From NCBI RefSeq assembly GCF_040214835.1, contig NZ_CP157874.1:1554001-1618000 (forward strand): a stretch of 64,000 nt of DNA, written 5' to 3'. This stretch comes from Pseudomonas asiatica (GTDB taxonomy: Bacteria; Pseudomonadota; Gammaproteobacteria; Pseudomonadales; Pseudomonadaceae). The notes beneath the pieces were generated by a model. It was not told the DNA's origin and did no database searches. It saw only the letters and a program-made list of their open reading frames with translations. Below are positions 1 to 9,046 of this stretch, piece after piece; position 1 is the stretch's first letter, and each line of letters begins with the position of its first letter. A program made the translations under genes and the position numbers.

Positions 1-522
1 GACCACCTGGCCGACCTGCCGCGTGTAGTCGAGCAGCTGCAGAAGCTGCCGCAGCGCTTCATCCTGTTCTGCGACGACCTGTCGTTCGAAGCCGGGGAGG
101 GCGACTACCGGGTGCTCAAGAGCGTGCTCGACGGCTCGCTAGAGCAGGCCCCCGACAACGTGCTGCTGTACGCTACCTCCAACCGCCGCCACCTGGTGCC
201 GGAGAAGGAGAGCGACAACGAGAACTGGAGGCGCGTGGACGGCGAGCTGCACCCCAGCGAAGCGGTGGAAGACAAGATTGCCCTGTCCGACCGTTTTGGC
301 CTGTGGCTGTCGTTCTACCCCTTCACCCAGGAACACTTCCTGAACGTGGTCGAGCACTGGATCGGCCAGCTCGCGCAAACTGCCGGCCTGGCCTGGCAGC
401 GCAGCGAAGAACTCGACATCCTCGCCGTGCGCTGGGCCACCGGCCGCGGTAACCGTAATGGCCGTTGTGCCTATCAGTTCGCCCGCTACTGGGTCGGGCT
501 GCAATTGCTGGAGCAAAAGTAA
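1..522 (+). CDS. DUF815-family AAA+ ATP-binding protein, C-terminal part
   Basis: The reading frame is open from base 1, so only the last 173 residues are in the window; the Walker A region lies upstream. The visible part contains a Walker B-like strand (FILFCDDLSFE, about residues 20-30 of the fragment) and then LLYATSNRRHLVP, a sensor-1-like Ser/Asn segment. This arrangement is typical of the DUF815 group of AAA+ ATPases, whose cellular role is not established. The stop codon is directly followed by the ATG of the next gene, so the two are probably translated together. The family call is from recognised motifs; the function is unknown. Confidence 0.85.
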   Translation, partial: DHLADLPRVVEQLQKLPQRFILFCDDLSFEAGEGDYRVLKSVLDGSLEQAPDNVLLYATSNRRHLVPEKESDNENWRRVDGELHPSEAVEDKIALSDRFGLWLSFYPFTQEHFLNVVEHWIGQLAQTAGLAWQRSEELDILAVRWATGRGNRNGRCAYQFARYWVGLQLLEQK

Positions 523-1005
523 ATGATCGACCTCAATGCCAGTGGCGCCGGCCTCGACGGCTACAACCTGCTGGCGGCGCAAGTGCAGGCGCTGTTTGCC
601 GACGAGCGTGACTTCATCGCCAATGCCGCGCAGTTTTCGGCGTTCCTCTATAACCAGGTGGACGACCTGAACTGGGCGGGGTTCTACCTCAACCGCAACG
701 AAGAACTGGTGCTGGGCCCGTTCCAGGGCCAGGTGGCGTGCGTGCGCATCCCGTTCAGCAAGGGCGTGTGCGGGGCGGCAGCGGCCACCCGGCAGACCCA
801 GCGGGTAGAGGACGTGCATGGGTTCCCGGGGCACATTGCCTGCGACAGCGCGTCCAACAGCGAGCTGGTGATCCCGCTGGTGAAGGAGGGCAGGTTGATT
901 GGTGTGCTGGACCTGGACAGCCCGAAGCTTGGGCGCTTCAGTGAGGCGGATCAGGTGGGGTTGGAGCGGTTGGCGGCGATTTTTCTGGAACTGACCGACT
1001 GCTGA
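523..1005 (+). CDS. msrC: GAF-domain free methionine-(R)-sulfoxide reductase (fRMsr)
   Basis: The protein has 160 residues and is a single GAF domain, the usual size of fRMsr enzymes, which reduce free L-methionine-(R)-sulfoxide in the cytoplasm using thioredoxin. The three family cysteines are present: Cys73 (in GQVACVRIPF), Cys83 (KGVCG) and Cys107 (HIACDSASNSE). The DLDSP motif near the C-terminus is also typical. The gene starts on the base after the stop of the DUF815 gene, so translational coupling is likely. A convergent gene follows, separated by a REP pair that probably ends both transcripts. Confidence 0.92.
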   Translation: MIDLNASGAGLDGYNLLAAQVQALFADERDFIANAAQFSAFLYNQVDDLNWAGFYLNRNEELVLGPFQGQVACVRIPFSKGVCGAAAATRQTQRVEDVHGFPGHIACDSASNSELVIPLVKEGRLIGVLDLDSPKLGRFSEADQVGLERLAAIFLELTDC

Positions 1006-1014
1006 TGGTCGTTG

Positions 1015-1124
1015 CCTGTACCGGCCTCTTCGCGGCTAAAGCCGCTCCCACAAGGATGGCATCAAGCCTGAGGGCGATGCGGTCCCTGTGGGAGCGGCTT
1101 TAGCCGCGAAGAGGCCAGTACAGG
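1015..1124. repeat. REP pair (inverted, BIME-like)
   Basis: Two head-to-head REP units (about 1021-1055 and 1085-1120), each a palindrome around CCGCTCCCACA / TGTGGGAGCGG. The outer ends CCTGTAC and GTACAGG are complementary. The pair lies between the convergent genes at 523-1005 and 1133-1900 and may form a bidirectional stem-loop. Confidence 0.9.
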
Positions 1125-1132
1125 TTAAAGCA

Positions 1133-1900
1133 TCAGTCGTACATCACCTTCTTCTTCCAGGTCTCTTCCTCATCGGTCTTGAGCCCCTGGGTCAGTTCAT
1201 TCTGCTCGTCCTCCGCCGGGGCCATGCGGTCCAGCACCTGGGCGTTGGCCCGGGCCAGCAGCTTCTCCAGGTACGTCAGCTGCTCTTCATACACCTTCGG
1301 TTCCGGCTGCTTGCGCAGGTACTGCACGCCGCGCTCGAAGGCCAGGCGCGCCTGGCCTGGCTGGTTCTGCTGCAGGGCCTGCTGGCCGAGGTTGTTGAAG
1401 AACTCGATATGCAGCAGCACCAGGATATGGCGGATTTCCTTGATCCATTGCTTGGCCTCGGGCGTGGGCAGGAAGCCCTCCTGGGCGGCGCGGGTCACCT
1501 GGTTGTGCAACGCCTCCAGCAGGAAGCGGACATCTTTGGCCTTGATCTCGGTCTGGATCGGGTTGGGCGGGTTGTTCACCGGAATTTGCCCGCCCTGGGC
1601 AATCAGCCTCTCCAGTTCGGCGATGCGCGCCTTGATTTCGGCATTGTGCTTGTCCATCGCCAGTTGACGCTGGTTGAGGTTGAGCTCCAGGCGGGTCAGC
1701 AGCAACTTCAGCGCCGGGGTCATGAACTGGCCGGGGAAGGTCTCGGTGATTTCGCCACAGCGGCGCAGGCGGTCGGCCAGCTCGACCTTCATCCGGGCGC
1801 GCTCGAGCTTGCCGTTCTCGACCACATTGTTTAGGTAGCCGATCACGATCAGCAACGCGATACCCGCCACGATGAGCAGGGTGATCAGAAGTGGTGTCAC
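1133..1900 (-). CDS. Membrane-anchored hypothetical protein with helical repeat-like domain
   Basis: The 255-residue protein begins at a GTG codon, with GAGG nine bases upstream. Residues 3-22 form one strongly hydrophobic segment and the rest is polar and mostly helical, so it is probably an inner-membrane protein with a large cytoplasmic domain. Residues about 85-110 look like a coiled coil. The segment near residues 190-225 (QQALQQNQPGQARLAFERGV) resembles one TPR-type helix pair. I do not recognise a named family and assign no function. It is transcribed towards the fRMsr gene, with a REP pair between the two stops. Confidence 0.8.
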   Translation of the reverse strand: MTPLLITLLIVAGIALLIVIGYLNNVVENGKLERARMKVELADRLRRCGEITETFPGQFMTPALKLLLTRLELNLNQRQLAMDKHNAEIKARIAELERLIAQGGQIPVNNPPNPIQTEIKAKDVRFLLEALHNQVTRAAQEGFLPTPEAKQWIKEIRHILVLLHIEFFNNLGQQALQQNQPGQARLAFERGVQYLRKQPEPKVYEEQLTYLEKLLARANAQVLDRMAPAEDEQNELTQGLKTDEEETWKKKVMYD

Positions 1901-1975
1901 CGTTAATGCCTCATTGAAGAAGAATTACAGCTTTGAGTGTAGTGAGTTTGCCGGGGGGCGAATAGCGGCTATATG

Positions 1976-2085
1976 CCTGTACCGGCCTTTTCGCGGCTAA
2001 AGCCGCTCCCACAGGTACGGCACTGCCTTCAAGCTGCGCACGGTCCCTGTGGGAGCGGCTTTAGCCGCGAAAGGGCCGGCACAGG
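1976..2085. repeat. REP pair (inverted)
   Basis: Two REP units in opposite orientation (CGCGGCTAAAGCCGCTCCCACA and its mirror) separated by about 35 bases. It sits upstream of the minus-strand gene at 1133-1900 and before the tRNA promoter. With the tRNA promoter below, it fills the 377-base gap 1901-2277; I see no gene in that gap. Confidence 0.9.
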
Positions 2086-2174
2086 ATTGCCTCTCCCTAT
2101 ATCGGCAACCCCTCCCGCATCTGCACCCCAACTCACCCGGAAGTCATTGATTTAAATAAATTTCTACAAAGGGG

Positions 2175-2210
2175 TTGACGCCTGTCCGAACCATCCATAG
2201 AATGCGCGCC
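2175..2210 (+). promoter_or_regulatory. Sigma-70 promoter of the tRNA array
   Basis: A -35 hexamer TTGACG (2175-2180) and a -10 hexamer TAGAAT (2198-2203) are separated by 17 bases. A GC-rich stretch GCGCGCC follows the -10. A GC-rich discriminator is the known hallmark of stable-RNA promoters under stringent (ppGpp) control; that control is inferred here. Confidence 0.75.
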
Positions 2211-2277
2211 ACTTGCAGCGTAAAGCACACAGCGAAACGCGGCAGGGAGTGAAAGCAGGCAGTAATGCCAGCAGCGT

Positions 2278-2353
2278 GTCCCCTTCGTCTAGTGGCCTAG
2301 GACACCGCCCTTTCACGGCGGTAACAGGGGTTCGAGTCCCCTAGGGGACGCCA
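2278..2353 (+). tRNA. tRNA-Glu (TTC)
   Basis: A 76-base cloverleaf with encoded CCA. The acceptor stem is GTCCCCT/AGGGGAC, the anticodon loop is CCTTTCACG with anticodon TTC, and the T loop is GGTTCGAGTCC. First gene of a five-tRNA array. Confidence 0.97.
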
Positions 2354-2357
2354 ATTT

Positions 2358-2433
<76 letters not shown>

Positions 2434-2524
2434 GTTTCTCCGGCAGCGCCTAATGGCGGGGCAGGAAAAGAAAATCCAGGCTGAATCGTGAGGTTCAAAC
2501 CTGGTGCACTGAAAAGTGTCGTGT

Positions 2525-2600
2525 GTCCCCTTCGTCTAGTGGCCTAGGACACCGCCCTTTCACGGCGGTAACAGGGGTTCGAGTCCCCTAGGGGACGCCA
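2525..2600 (+). tRNA. tRNA-Glu (TTC), second copy
   Basis: Identical over its full length to the copy at 2278-2353, with the same TTC anticodon and encoded CCA. A 91-base spacer separates it from the first Glu-Gly pair. Confidence 0.97.
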
Positions 2601-2603
2601 TTT

Positions 2604-2679
<76 letters not shown>

Positions 2680-2763
2680 GTTCAATACTGTGGCGTCTAT
2701 GCGGTGCAGTGGTGGTGAAGGTCTTCAAGGCGCTTCACGCCGATAGCGGTAAAGCTTCACAAT

Positions 2764-2839
<76 letters not shown>

Positions 2840-2843
2840 ATTC

Positions 2844-2879
2844 AAAAAAACCACTCCATATGGAGTGGTTTTTTTTTTG
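2844..2879 (+). terminator. Rho-independent terminator of the tRNA array, probably bidirectional
   Basis: The arms AAACCACTCCA and TGGAGTGGTTT form a perfect stem followed by a run of T. An A run precedes the stem, so it can also end transcription of the minus-strand gene whose stop codon begins at 2881. Confidence 0.93.
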
Positions 2880-2880
2880 G

Positions 2881-4344
2881 TCATTTCACCAGTTGAACCG
2901 GCAATGGAAGAGAGGTAATCCAACTCTGCTTGTTGTCGACACTGAGGAACGCCAGTATCTCCAGATCCGACGGTGTGACGAATACCCTCAGCGCATCAGC
3001 AGTTACCGTCCCGATCGTCATGTCGCCATCAGCCGACGGTACCGGTGTTGCCTCTGCGACCACGACCGGGTCCTTGCTGCCATCGTTGCGTACGCCTGTA
3101 ATGTAAAGCCTGACGAACTGGCCGGTATCCTTGAGCACCCAGCGCTCCAGGGTAAAGGTCACAGGGCCCATTTTGCTCAGGCTCAACGGCTCGCTGCCGA
3201 TCTGTTCAGATTGTGGGGCTCCAATGTCCGGGGCTTCCACCTTGAGAAGGTGCGGGTCTGAGGGGTGATTCTTGCCACGCCGCGTGACTTCGAAATACAG
3301 CTCCAGCTTGCTGCCCATCCGCGCCGCAATGTTCGCTCTGGGGATAGCACACTCCATCTCGCCGGGGGCAATGCTCACGACTGCGCTGAAGGCACCGTGT
3401 TCGCCCGGATGCGCAAAGTACATTGTCACGATGTCGTCGGGTTCGAAGCTGCTGCCCGATTTGATGACCGCTGTGCCACCGTTCGTGGCCCGTGCTGGTT
3501 TCAACGTGCTGCTACTGCCGGTGCTGCCTGTTTCCTTCAGGTAAGGGGGAGCGAACCTTGTTGGCAGTGGGGTGGCGTTGCACTGCAGATCTATCGGCAG
3601 CGCGCGTTGCAGAGGGGTGCCGGCGCGGTCCTGCACCGTGTAATGCGCATAGCGAATGCCGTCACCCAGCTTGCGGATGAGCTCGCCGGGGAAATTGATT
3701 TGCAACGGCTTGCTTGTGTCGTCAAGGGTCAGGGTCCAGCTGTCTACCAGGTCCTGGCCGCCGACTGTTTTGCTCCAGTACCAGGTCAGGACATCACCGG
3801 GGCGAACGTTCTTGTAGGCCGGAACCATGGCGGGCAGGGCGTCGCCATTGGTCTGAAGGTAGGCATCGGTCACCCCATTGGCAATGACTGCCGGGTCGAA
3901 CAGCAGGGCGCTATCCTTGGCGAGTTCGGGCGGGGTTGTGAATATGTAGATATCCAATGGCCGGGAGACTGAAACATTGCTGTTATACAGCTCCACCTCG
4001 TAGCGCAGTGTATGCTTCCCATCAGTGCTCATGTAGCGTTCCGGCACTATGATGAAAAGATCCGTTTCGGCTACCGTAGCGGTCCAGGTCTTGCTGTCGA
4101 CTGGCTGATCATTCCAGAACAGCGTTAGTGTTTCGGGGCCATCCGGGCTCGGGTCGGAGTTTTCCCACATCTCGAACGCCACGCGCAGGGGCTTTTGCGT
4201 AGCGCTGTAGCGCAACAGGTTGCTCTCGCCGCCCTCGATATCGTCCAGTAGGTCTTCAATCAGGACAGGAGCAAGCTTGTCCGACTGGGCCGTCGGTCGA
4301 AGCAAGCGGGTAAACAACCAACGAAGGTGAGCTACGAAAGACAT
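2881..4344 (-). CDS. Modular Ig-like-repeat protein A (hypothetical)
   Basis: The 487-residue protein has a good ribosome site (GGAGG, seven bases before the ATG). It has no signal peptide or membrane helix. It appears to consist of about four beta-rich modules of 100-120 residues. The module with ANGVTDAYLQTNGDALPAMV (near residue 150) aligns by eye with ATNLITDAFFTANPDGLKV in the gene at 6789-8777, so the two are paralogues; a third is at 14136-15965. Such Ig-like modules usually serve binding or adhesion, but I recognise no named family. The gene ends on the tRNA terminator and lies downstream of the autotransporter gene on the same strand (84-base gap). Confidence 0.75.
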   Translation of the reverse strand: MSFVAHLRWLFTRLLRPTAQSDKLAPVLIEDLLDDIEGGESNLLRYSATQKPLRVAFEMWENSDPSPDGPETLTLFWNDQPVDSKTWTATVAETDLFIIVPERYMSTDGKHTLRYEVELYNSNVSVSRPLDIYIFTTPPELAKDSALLFDPAVIANGVTDAYLQTNGDALPAMVPAYKNVRPGDVLTWYWSKTVGGQDLVDSWTLTLDDTSKPLQINFPGELIRKLGDGIRYAHYTVQDRAGTPLQRALPIDLQCNATPLPTRFAPPYLKETGSTGSSSTLKPARATNGGTAVIKSGSSFEPDDIVTMYFAHPGEHGAFSAVVSIAPGEMECAIPRANIAARMGSKLELYFEVTRRGKNHPSDPHLLKVEAPDIGAPQSEQIGSEPLSLSKMGPVTFTLERWVLKDTGQFVRLYITGVRNDGSKDPVVVAEATPVPSADGDMTIGTVTADALRVFVTPSDLEILAFLSVDNKQSWITSLPLPVQLVK

Positions 4345-4428
4345 GGTGACGCCTCCGGAATGAAAAACTCATCGCATGAATGACGGGCCCAGCAGTGGAT
4401 CAAGGATGCTGCCGGGCACTATTCACGG

Positions 4429-6609
4429 CTACCAGTTGTAACGTACGCCCAGGCTGGCCCCCCACGGCTGTTCCAGGCGTTCGCCGTTGGCATAGTCGAA
4501 CTCCGCATGCACTTGCCACTGCTCGGCCCAGGCCGCTACCACACCGGCACCCAGCTCTGCACGAGAACCGCCCAGGTCGTTATCCAGGCTGTTGCCGTTG
4601 ACTTTCACGCGGTTGTTGTTGACGAACTCATGGGCCCCGGCAACCCGCACATAAGGCTGGAGCATGCGGCTCTGGCCGAAGTCGAAGGTGCGCCCGGCGG
4701 TAGCCCCCAGCTTGCCTTGCAGCGAGCGGGTGTCGTCACCGCTGGCTTGCAAGCCATTGGCCAGGTGGTACGACTGCCCCTCGATTGCCATGGCCGCCAG
4801 CTGGGCATAAGGCTCGATGAAATAGCCATGGTCCAGCTTGATGTGCCGGCCGGCCTCCAGCGAAACGCCGATGCCGTGGTTGCTGTAATCGCCTTTGGTC
4901 TTGCTGCCGTCGCTCAGTTGCACATCGGCGCGGTTCTGGTAGCGGTTGAGCTTGGCAACCCCGTCGAAGTAGTAGCCGCTTTGTGGGTCGAGCCAGGTGG
5001 TGTAGGCACCGATGTGGTAGCTGTCGACCGAGCCCGAACTGCCGCCCTGCAGGTTGAGGTCGGAATTGCTGTAACCTGCCGTTACCCCGGCCAGCCAGTT
5101 GCCGTCGCCGATTGGCAAGCGGCCATCGGCACCGAACGACAGCCCTTGTTGCTGTTGCTTGTAACCGAAGCCGGAGGTAGAGGCGTTGTACTGGTTGCCA
5201 TAGCTGCGCATCCAGGCGCCCGCAGCACCATCGTTGCGGCGCACTTCACCCATGCGGCTGCGCAAGGTGGTGAGCTCGCCATACCACACCGTGGGAGCGG
5301 TATTGGCCAGTGCCAGGATGGTCTGGGTGCCGTTGCTGAGCGAACGCATCGAGGTATCCAGGTACCAGTCATTGCCGCGTTGTGCCAGGCCGTAGGCGAA
5401 GGTACCGAGGTCAACCGGCCCGCCCTCCAGGGTGAAGCTGGCATCGCTGCCTGCGGCGGTCTCCACCAGGCGCAGTTCGCTATCGGCCAGTGGATCCTTG
5501 CCGGTGCTGGTAACCCGGATCTGGTGGTTGCCGGTGGCATTACCGGTTATTTTCAGCAGGTCGCCCCGGCCGTCCGCGAAATCGACATTCATGTTGAAGC
5601 GGCCACTGCCTTCCACTGTGGCCACCTCCAGTGTAAGGAATTCGCCGTTGTCGCCAAATTCCACCGCGCCGCCGTCCATCACCAGGTCCTTGAGCTGGGC
5701 ATCACCGGTCATTGTCCACCGGCCGCCGCTGTTCAATGCCAGGCGATCGAGGTTTTCAAGGCGGCCTTTGAGGGTGGCCTGGTTGGCCAGGGTCAGGTTG
5801 CCGCTGCCGCCTTCGGCAATGATGATATTGCCTTCCAGGGCGCTGGCACTGACCAGGATGTCCGCGGTGCCGACGGCACCCACTTCAACCAGGGTGCCGT
5901 TGCCGGCCTTGAGGGTGGAGCCGTTCAGTACCTCGATCCTGGCGCTGGCTGGTGCGCTGCCTACAGTGCCGACGGCTATCGCTGACCCGTTCTGGCCTTC
6001 TACGTGGCTGGCATCCAATACCACCGTGCCTGTCCTGGCAGCTTGGCCGCTGTCGCCACGCAAGCGAATGCCATTCTGGCCACCGACAATGCGGCTGCCG
6101 GCGCTGGCCTGCAGCTCGCCGTCGAACAGCTGGGCCCCCACGCCGGTGGTGTCGGTGCCCAGCAGCTGGCTGGCGGACAGCGTCACCAGGCTGTTGTTGA
6201 TGACTGCCCCGGCGTTGCCGCCGCTGATCACGCTGTCGTGTGCATCCAGCCGTGTGCCTGCCCCGAGGCCCAGCCCCTGGACTGCCGATGACACGTGGCT
6301 GCCGCTGAGGGTGGCACTGCTGCCGTCGCGCAGCCTTATCCCGGTTGCATTGCCGGTGGCGTTCACGGTGCTGGTGTCGAGTACCAGCCTGGAGCCTTCC
6401 CGTACCTCGATGTTGAGGGCGTTGGCGCCGTTGGCGGTGAGAGTGGCACCGTCGAGCACCGTGTAGTTGTCTGGTGGCGTGCTGTTATCGATCGTGGTGT
6501 CTTTGTCGATGATGGTTTGCGCCCAGCTCTCCGGGCTCAATAACAGAAGAGGGCCCAAAGAGGCGGCGCGCAGTGCGTGGCGCAAAGGAAAAGGGCGGAG
6601 TGCTGACAT
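4429..6609 (-). CDS. Autotransporter (type Va) with pertactin-like passenger and beta-barrel
   Basis: The 726-residue precursor has a Sec signal peptide with predicted cleavage after SWA (residue 30). The passenger (about 31-420) is made of short Ser/Thr/Asn/Gly-rich repeats such as LTANGANALNIEVREGS, typical of a right-handed beta-helix of the pertactin type. Residues about 460-726 are the autotransporter barrel, with alternating aromatic strands and a terminal Tyr-Asn-Trp. It should be inserted in the outer membrane and display the passenger. I see no protease triad or RGD motif, so an adhesin-like role is inference. It is flanked by two Ig-like paralogues on the same strand. Confidence 0.9.
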   Translation of the reverse strand: MSALRPFPLRHALRAASLGPLLLLSPESWAQTIIDKDTTIDNSTPPDNYTVLDGATLTANGANALNIEVREGSRLVLDTSTVNATGNATGIRLRDGSSATLSGSHVSSAVQGLGLGAGTRLDAHDSVISGGNAGAVINNSLVTLSASQLLGTDTTGVGAQLFDGELQASAGSRIVGGQNGIRLRGDSGQAARTGTVVLDASHVEGQNGSAIAVGTVGSAPASARIEVLNGSTLKAGNGTLVEVGAVGTADILVSASALEGNIIIAEGGSGNLTLANQATLKGRLENLDRLALNSGGRWTMTGDAQLKDLVMDGGAVEFGDNGEFLTLEVATVEGSGRFNMNVDFADGRGDLLKITGNATGNHQIRVTSTGKDPLADSELRLVETAAGSDASFTLEGGPVDLGTFAYGLAQRGNDWYLDTSMRSLSNGTQTILALANTAPTVWYGELTTLRSRMGEVRRNDGAAGAWMRSYGNQYNASTSGFGYKQQQQGLSFGADGRLPIGDGNWLAGVTAGYSNSDLNLQGGSSGSVDSYHIGAYTTWLDPQSGYYFDGVAKLNRYQNRADVQLSDGSKTKGDYSNHGIGVSLEAGRHIKLDHGYFIEPYAQLAAMAIEGQSYHLANGLQASGDDTRSLQGKLGATAGRTFDFGQSRMLQPYVRVAGAHEFVNNNRVKVNGNSLDNDLGGSRAELGAGVVAAWAEQWQVHAEFDYANGERLEQPWGASLGVRYNW

Positions 6610-6788
6610 ACGAGTACCTGTGGCTTATCCGGTTCAAGTTTGGTCGGCAGGTATCGGAAGCTGACCAATGGCGGCAAAGTCTAGGGATTTCTCAACATAT
6701 TTCTGTAGGAAAAGTCCTCAAGTTGCCGTCGTTGGTTTTGTGTGTGATGGGCTGCGGGTATGCCGACAGCCCATGCTTGGCTGGCTGC

Positions 6789-8777
6789 TCAGGGGATTGC
6801 GCAGGTTCCTGAACCGGTACCCAGGCTGACGACGGCTTCGACGGTTTTCGCTGTGACAACTTCGCCGTTGAATTCCAGGCTGTAATTGACGCGGCCACGG
6901 CCGTCCTGTCCGAGGCCGGTGGGGTCATAGATCGGCAGAATGTGGGTTGCGTAAGGTTTGACCTCCCATTCAAAACCTTTTTCTGCCTGGGCCTTGGTGA
7001 TGGTGACGGTCTCGGTCTTCCGGGCTGCGGGAATTTCGGTTTCGCCACTGCGGCCACCCATGGCGGTCCACACCATGGTTACATCCCCGCCGTTAGGCAG
7101 ATACTTATTCAGGGGTTTGACGGAGACCTTGAAGGCGGGTTCGCCGGCGGGGTTTGCCGAGTCCTCCCACAGCGAGTTGCAATTGAGCCAGCCTTTGCTG
7201 TTCGTCCGCAGGAATTCTGCGGCATCGGGAACGATGGTCACGGCGTCGGCAGCGACCGATGCATTCGTTGATTTTTGTTCGTTTCCCGCGCCCACCGGCT
7301 TGCGGATGGTGTAATGCACCGGCAGCGTGGTGTTGTTCCCCGCCCTCAGGATGTAGGCCCAGGGGATCGTCCGTTCGATTGGTGGGGTATCACCTGTGGC
7401 GACGGTGTAGGCAGCTTCGGTTACCAGGATGCCGTCCCAGTAGAAGTCCATCAGGTCGCCATCCTCGGCATCGGCATGGAGTGAGAACGTCAGCTTGGCA
7501 TCCTGCTCCGCGTCATCGCGCGTCAGTACGTTTGCCGTATCAGATATCGCACCCCGCACCTCGGGCGCTGGCAACTCTGTATTGACCGGGTCTGGCCAGT
7601 TGGGGTCCGGGTCCGGGCGCCCGGGGCCAGCGACCGAGAAGTCGACATCCACGTCGTCACTTTCCGGCCCGTAGGCTATCTGGTGGCGCAGGATCCGATA
7701 GCTGACCGAGGTGTTTACAACATCGTCGGCGGCACCATAGGCGGCGCGCAAATGGCTTGGAGGTATGGCGATGGAAAGCGGGAGCTCACGGGAGCCAATC
7801 TGTTCGGCGAATGCTGTGGATGTTCCCCAGGTCACTTCGACAAAATCAGTAGGCCGAGCATTGTCGAAACGGGGTATCTCGACGGCGATACCCGACTGCG
7901 CATCCGCCAGGTCGAGGAGGCCGTCTGCCGCCAGGGGTACTACCGGTTTCTTCAAGTTTTCGGGCAATGCGCCCAAGTTGACATCTACGGCAACAAGTTT
8001 GGAAATCTGGCTGCGGTTGGTAGCTTTGTCCAACAGGATGTAGACGATGTAGAAGTGGCCATCTCCGAACTTTTCAATTTCTTCCTTTTGGATGAGTAAA
8101 ATTCTATCAGTGGGTACCAACCCGCTCGCCACCGGTGCCGGTACCTCGGGTTCGACGGGAGGGGTGTCTGAAAAATAAAGCGCATAGACATCTTTCTTGT
8201 CTTGGCCTTCATAGGGTGGAAGCGTAACTTTCAATCCGTCAGGGTTGGCGGTGAAGAATGCATCGGTAATCAAGTTGGTCGCGAGTATCGCCTGATCCGG
8301 CATTTCTCGGTCCCACGGGGGGGTTTTGTCAAAGATCAGTTCGATCGCAGCCGAAAAGAGGGTGTTCTCATTATATTTTTCAATGCGGTACCTGAGTTGG
8401 CGCCTGCCGTCAGCCGGATAGTCATCCCGAGGAACGTTTACTGTCATAGGGAATTTTTGGTTTTTATCGCACTGGTGGCTGGGGCCGACATCCAGGAAAG
8501 CCCCCACGCTGTCATCATCCGCGACCTTGGCCATTTGTAGCTGTAGTTCGTCGTAATCCCCTGGCTCGGTAGGCAGGGCGTCCCACTGCTGGATGATGAC
8601 CTCAAGATCGGCGTCGAGAACATCCTTGTTCAACGTGCCGTCCTCGGTGTCAATGATACCCACCACCTCCGGATCGGCTGGCGCCAGATGCCTTTGTGCA
8701 GCCAGCCTGGCAACACGCTGTTGTTGATAGTCACGACGTACCTTAGCTGCAAGCAGACGTGTCGAGTCGTTACTCAT
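6789..8777 (-). CDS. Modular Ig-like-repeat protein B (hypothetical)
   Basis: I place the start at the ATG at 8777 (MSNDSTRLL), which has GGGAG upstream; the longer frame to 8840 has no ribosome site. The product has 662 residues with no signal peptide or membrane helix. Five or so beta-rich modules can be made out, with recurring elements such as FGDGHFYIVYIL and DxxxxxWDG/YFSD at similar spacing. It is a longer paralogue of the proteins at 2881-4344 and 14136-15965. It follows the RHS gene on the same strand, but a strong terminator between them suggests separate transcription. Function unknown; association with the RHS protein is inferred from position. Confidence 0.75.
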   Translation of the reverse strand: MSNDSTRLLAAKVRRDYQQQRVARLAAQRHLAPADPEVVGIIDTEDGTLNKDVLDADLEVIIQQWDALPTEPGDYDELQLQMAKVADDDSVGAFLDVGPSHQCDKNQKFPMTVNVPRDDYPADGRRQLRYRIEKYNENTLFSAAIELIFDKTPPWDREMPDQAILATNLITDAFFTANPDGLKVTLPPYEGQDKKDVYALYFSDTPPVEPEVPAPVASGLVPTDRILLIQKEEIEKFGDGHFYIVYILLDKATNRSQISKLVAVDVNLGALPENLKKPVVPLAADGLLDLADAQSGIAVEIPRFDNARPTDFVEVTWGTSTAFAEQIGSRELPLSIAIPPSHLRAAYGAADDVVNTSVSYRILRHQIAYGPESDDVDVDFSVAGPGRPDPDPNWPDPVNTELPAPEVRGAISDTANVLTRDDAEQDAKLTFSLHADAEDGDLMDFYWDGILVTEAAYTVATGDTPPIERTIPWAYILRAGNNTTLPVHYTIRKPVGAGNEQKSTNASVAADAVTIVPDAAEFLRTNSKGWLNCNSLWEDSANPAGEPAFKVSVKPLNKYLPNGGDVTMVWTAMGGRSGETEIPAARKTETVTITKAQAEKGFEWEVKPYATHILPIYDPTGLGQDGRGRVNYSLEFNGEVVTAKTVEAVVSLGTGSGTCAIP

Positions 8778-8931
8778 GTGGATTGCTCCCATTCGACGGA
8801 GAATAACGGTTGCGGGCATGCCACACTTTTGGAGTGACATGCCCTTTGGGGTGGTGGAATGAGGCTAGCGCTGAAGGAGAACTTCGGATACTGGTAAAAA
8901 TGCTAGGTGGGAGATGAGCGGGACGGAAGAT

Positions 8932-8999
8932 TAAAAAAATCCCACTCTGCCAGTGCACGGATAGGTTTCGTTATCTCGTGTTTCTGGCTGAGTGGGATT
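8932..8999 (-). terminator. Rho-independent terminator downstream of the RHS gene
   Basis: The arms 8938-8953 and 8984-8999 are complementary at 15 of 16 positions (AATCCCACTC... / ...GAGTGGGATT), with a further short stem inside. Read on the minus strand, a run of T follows. It lies 47 bases after the RHS stop codon. The rest of the 269-base gap 8778-9046 holds no convincing gene, and in particular no immunity gene. Confidence 0.85.
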
Positions 9000-9046
9000 A
9001 TCTGTAATGTTTATCGCGCTGGATCAACTCTTCATGATGTCATTGA

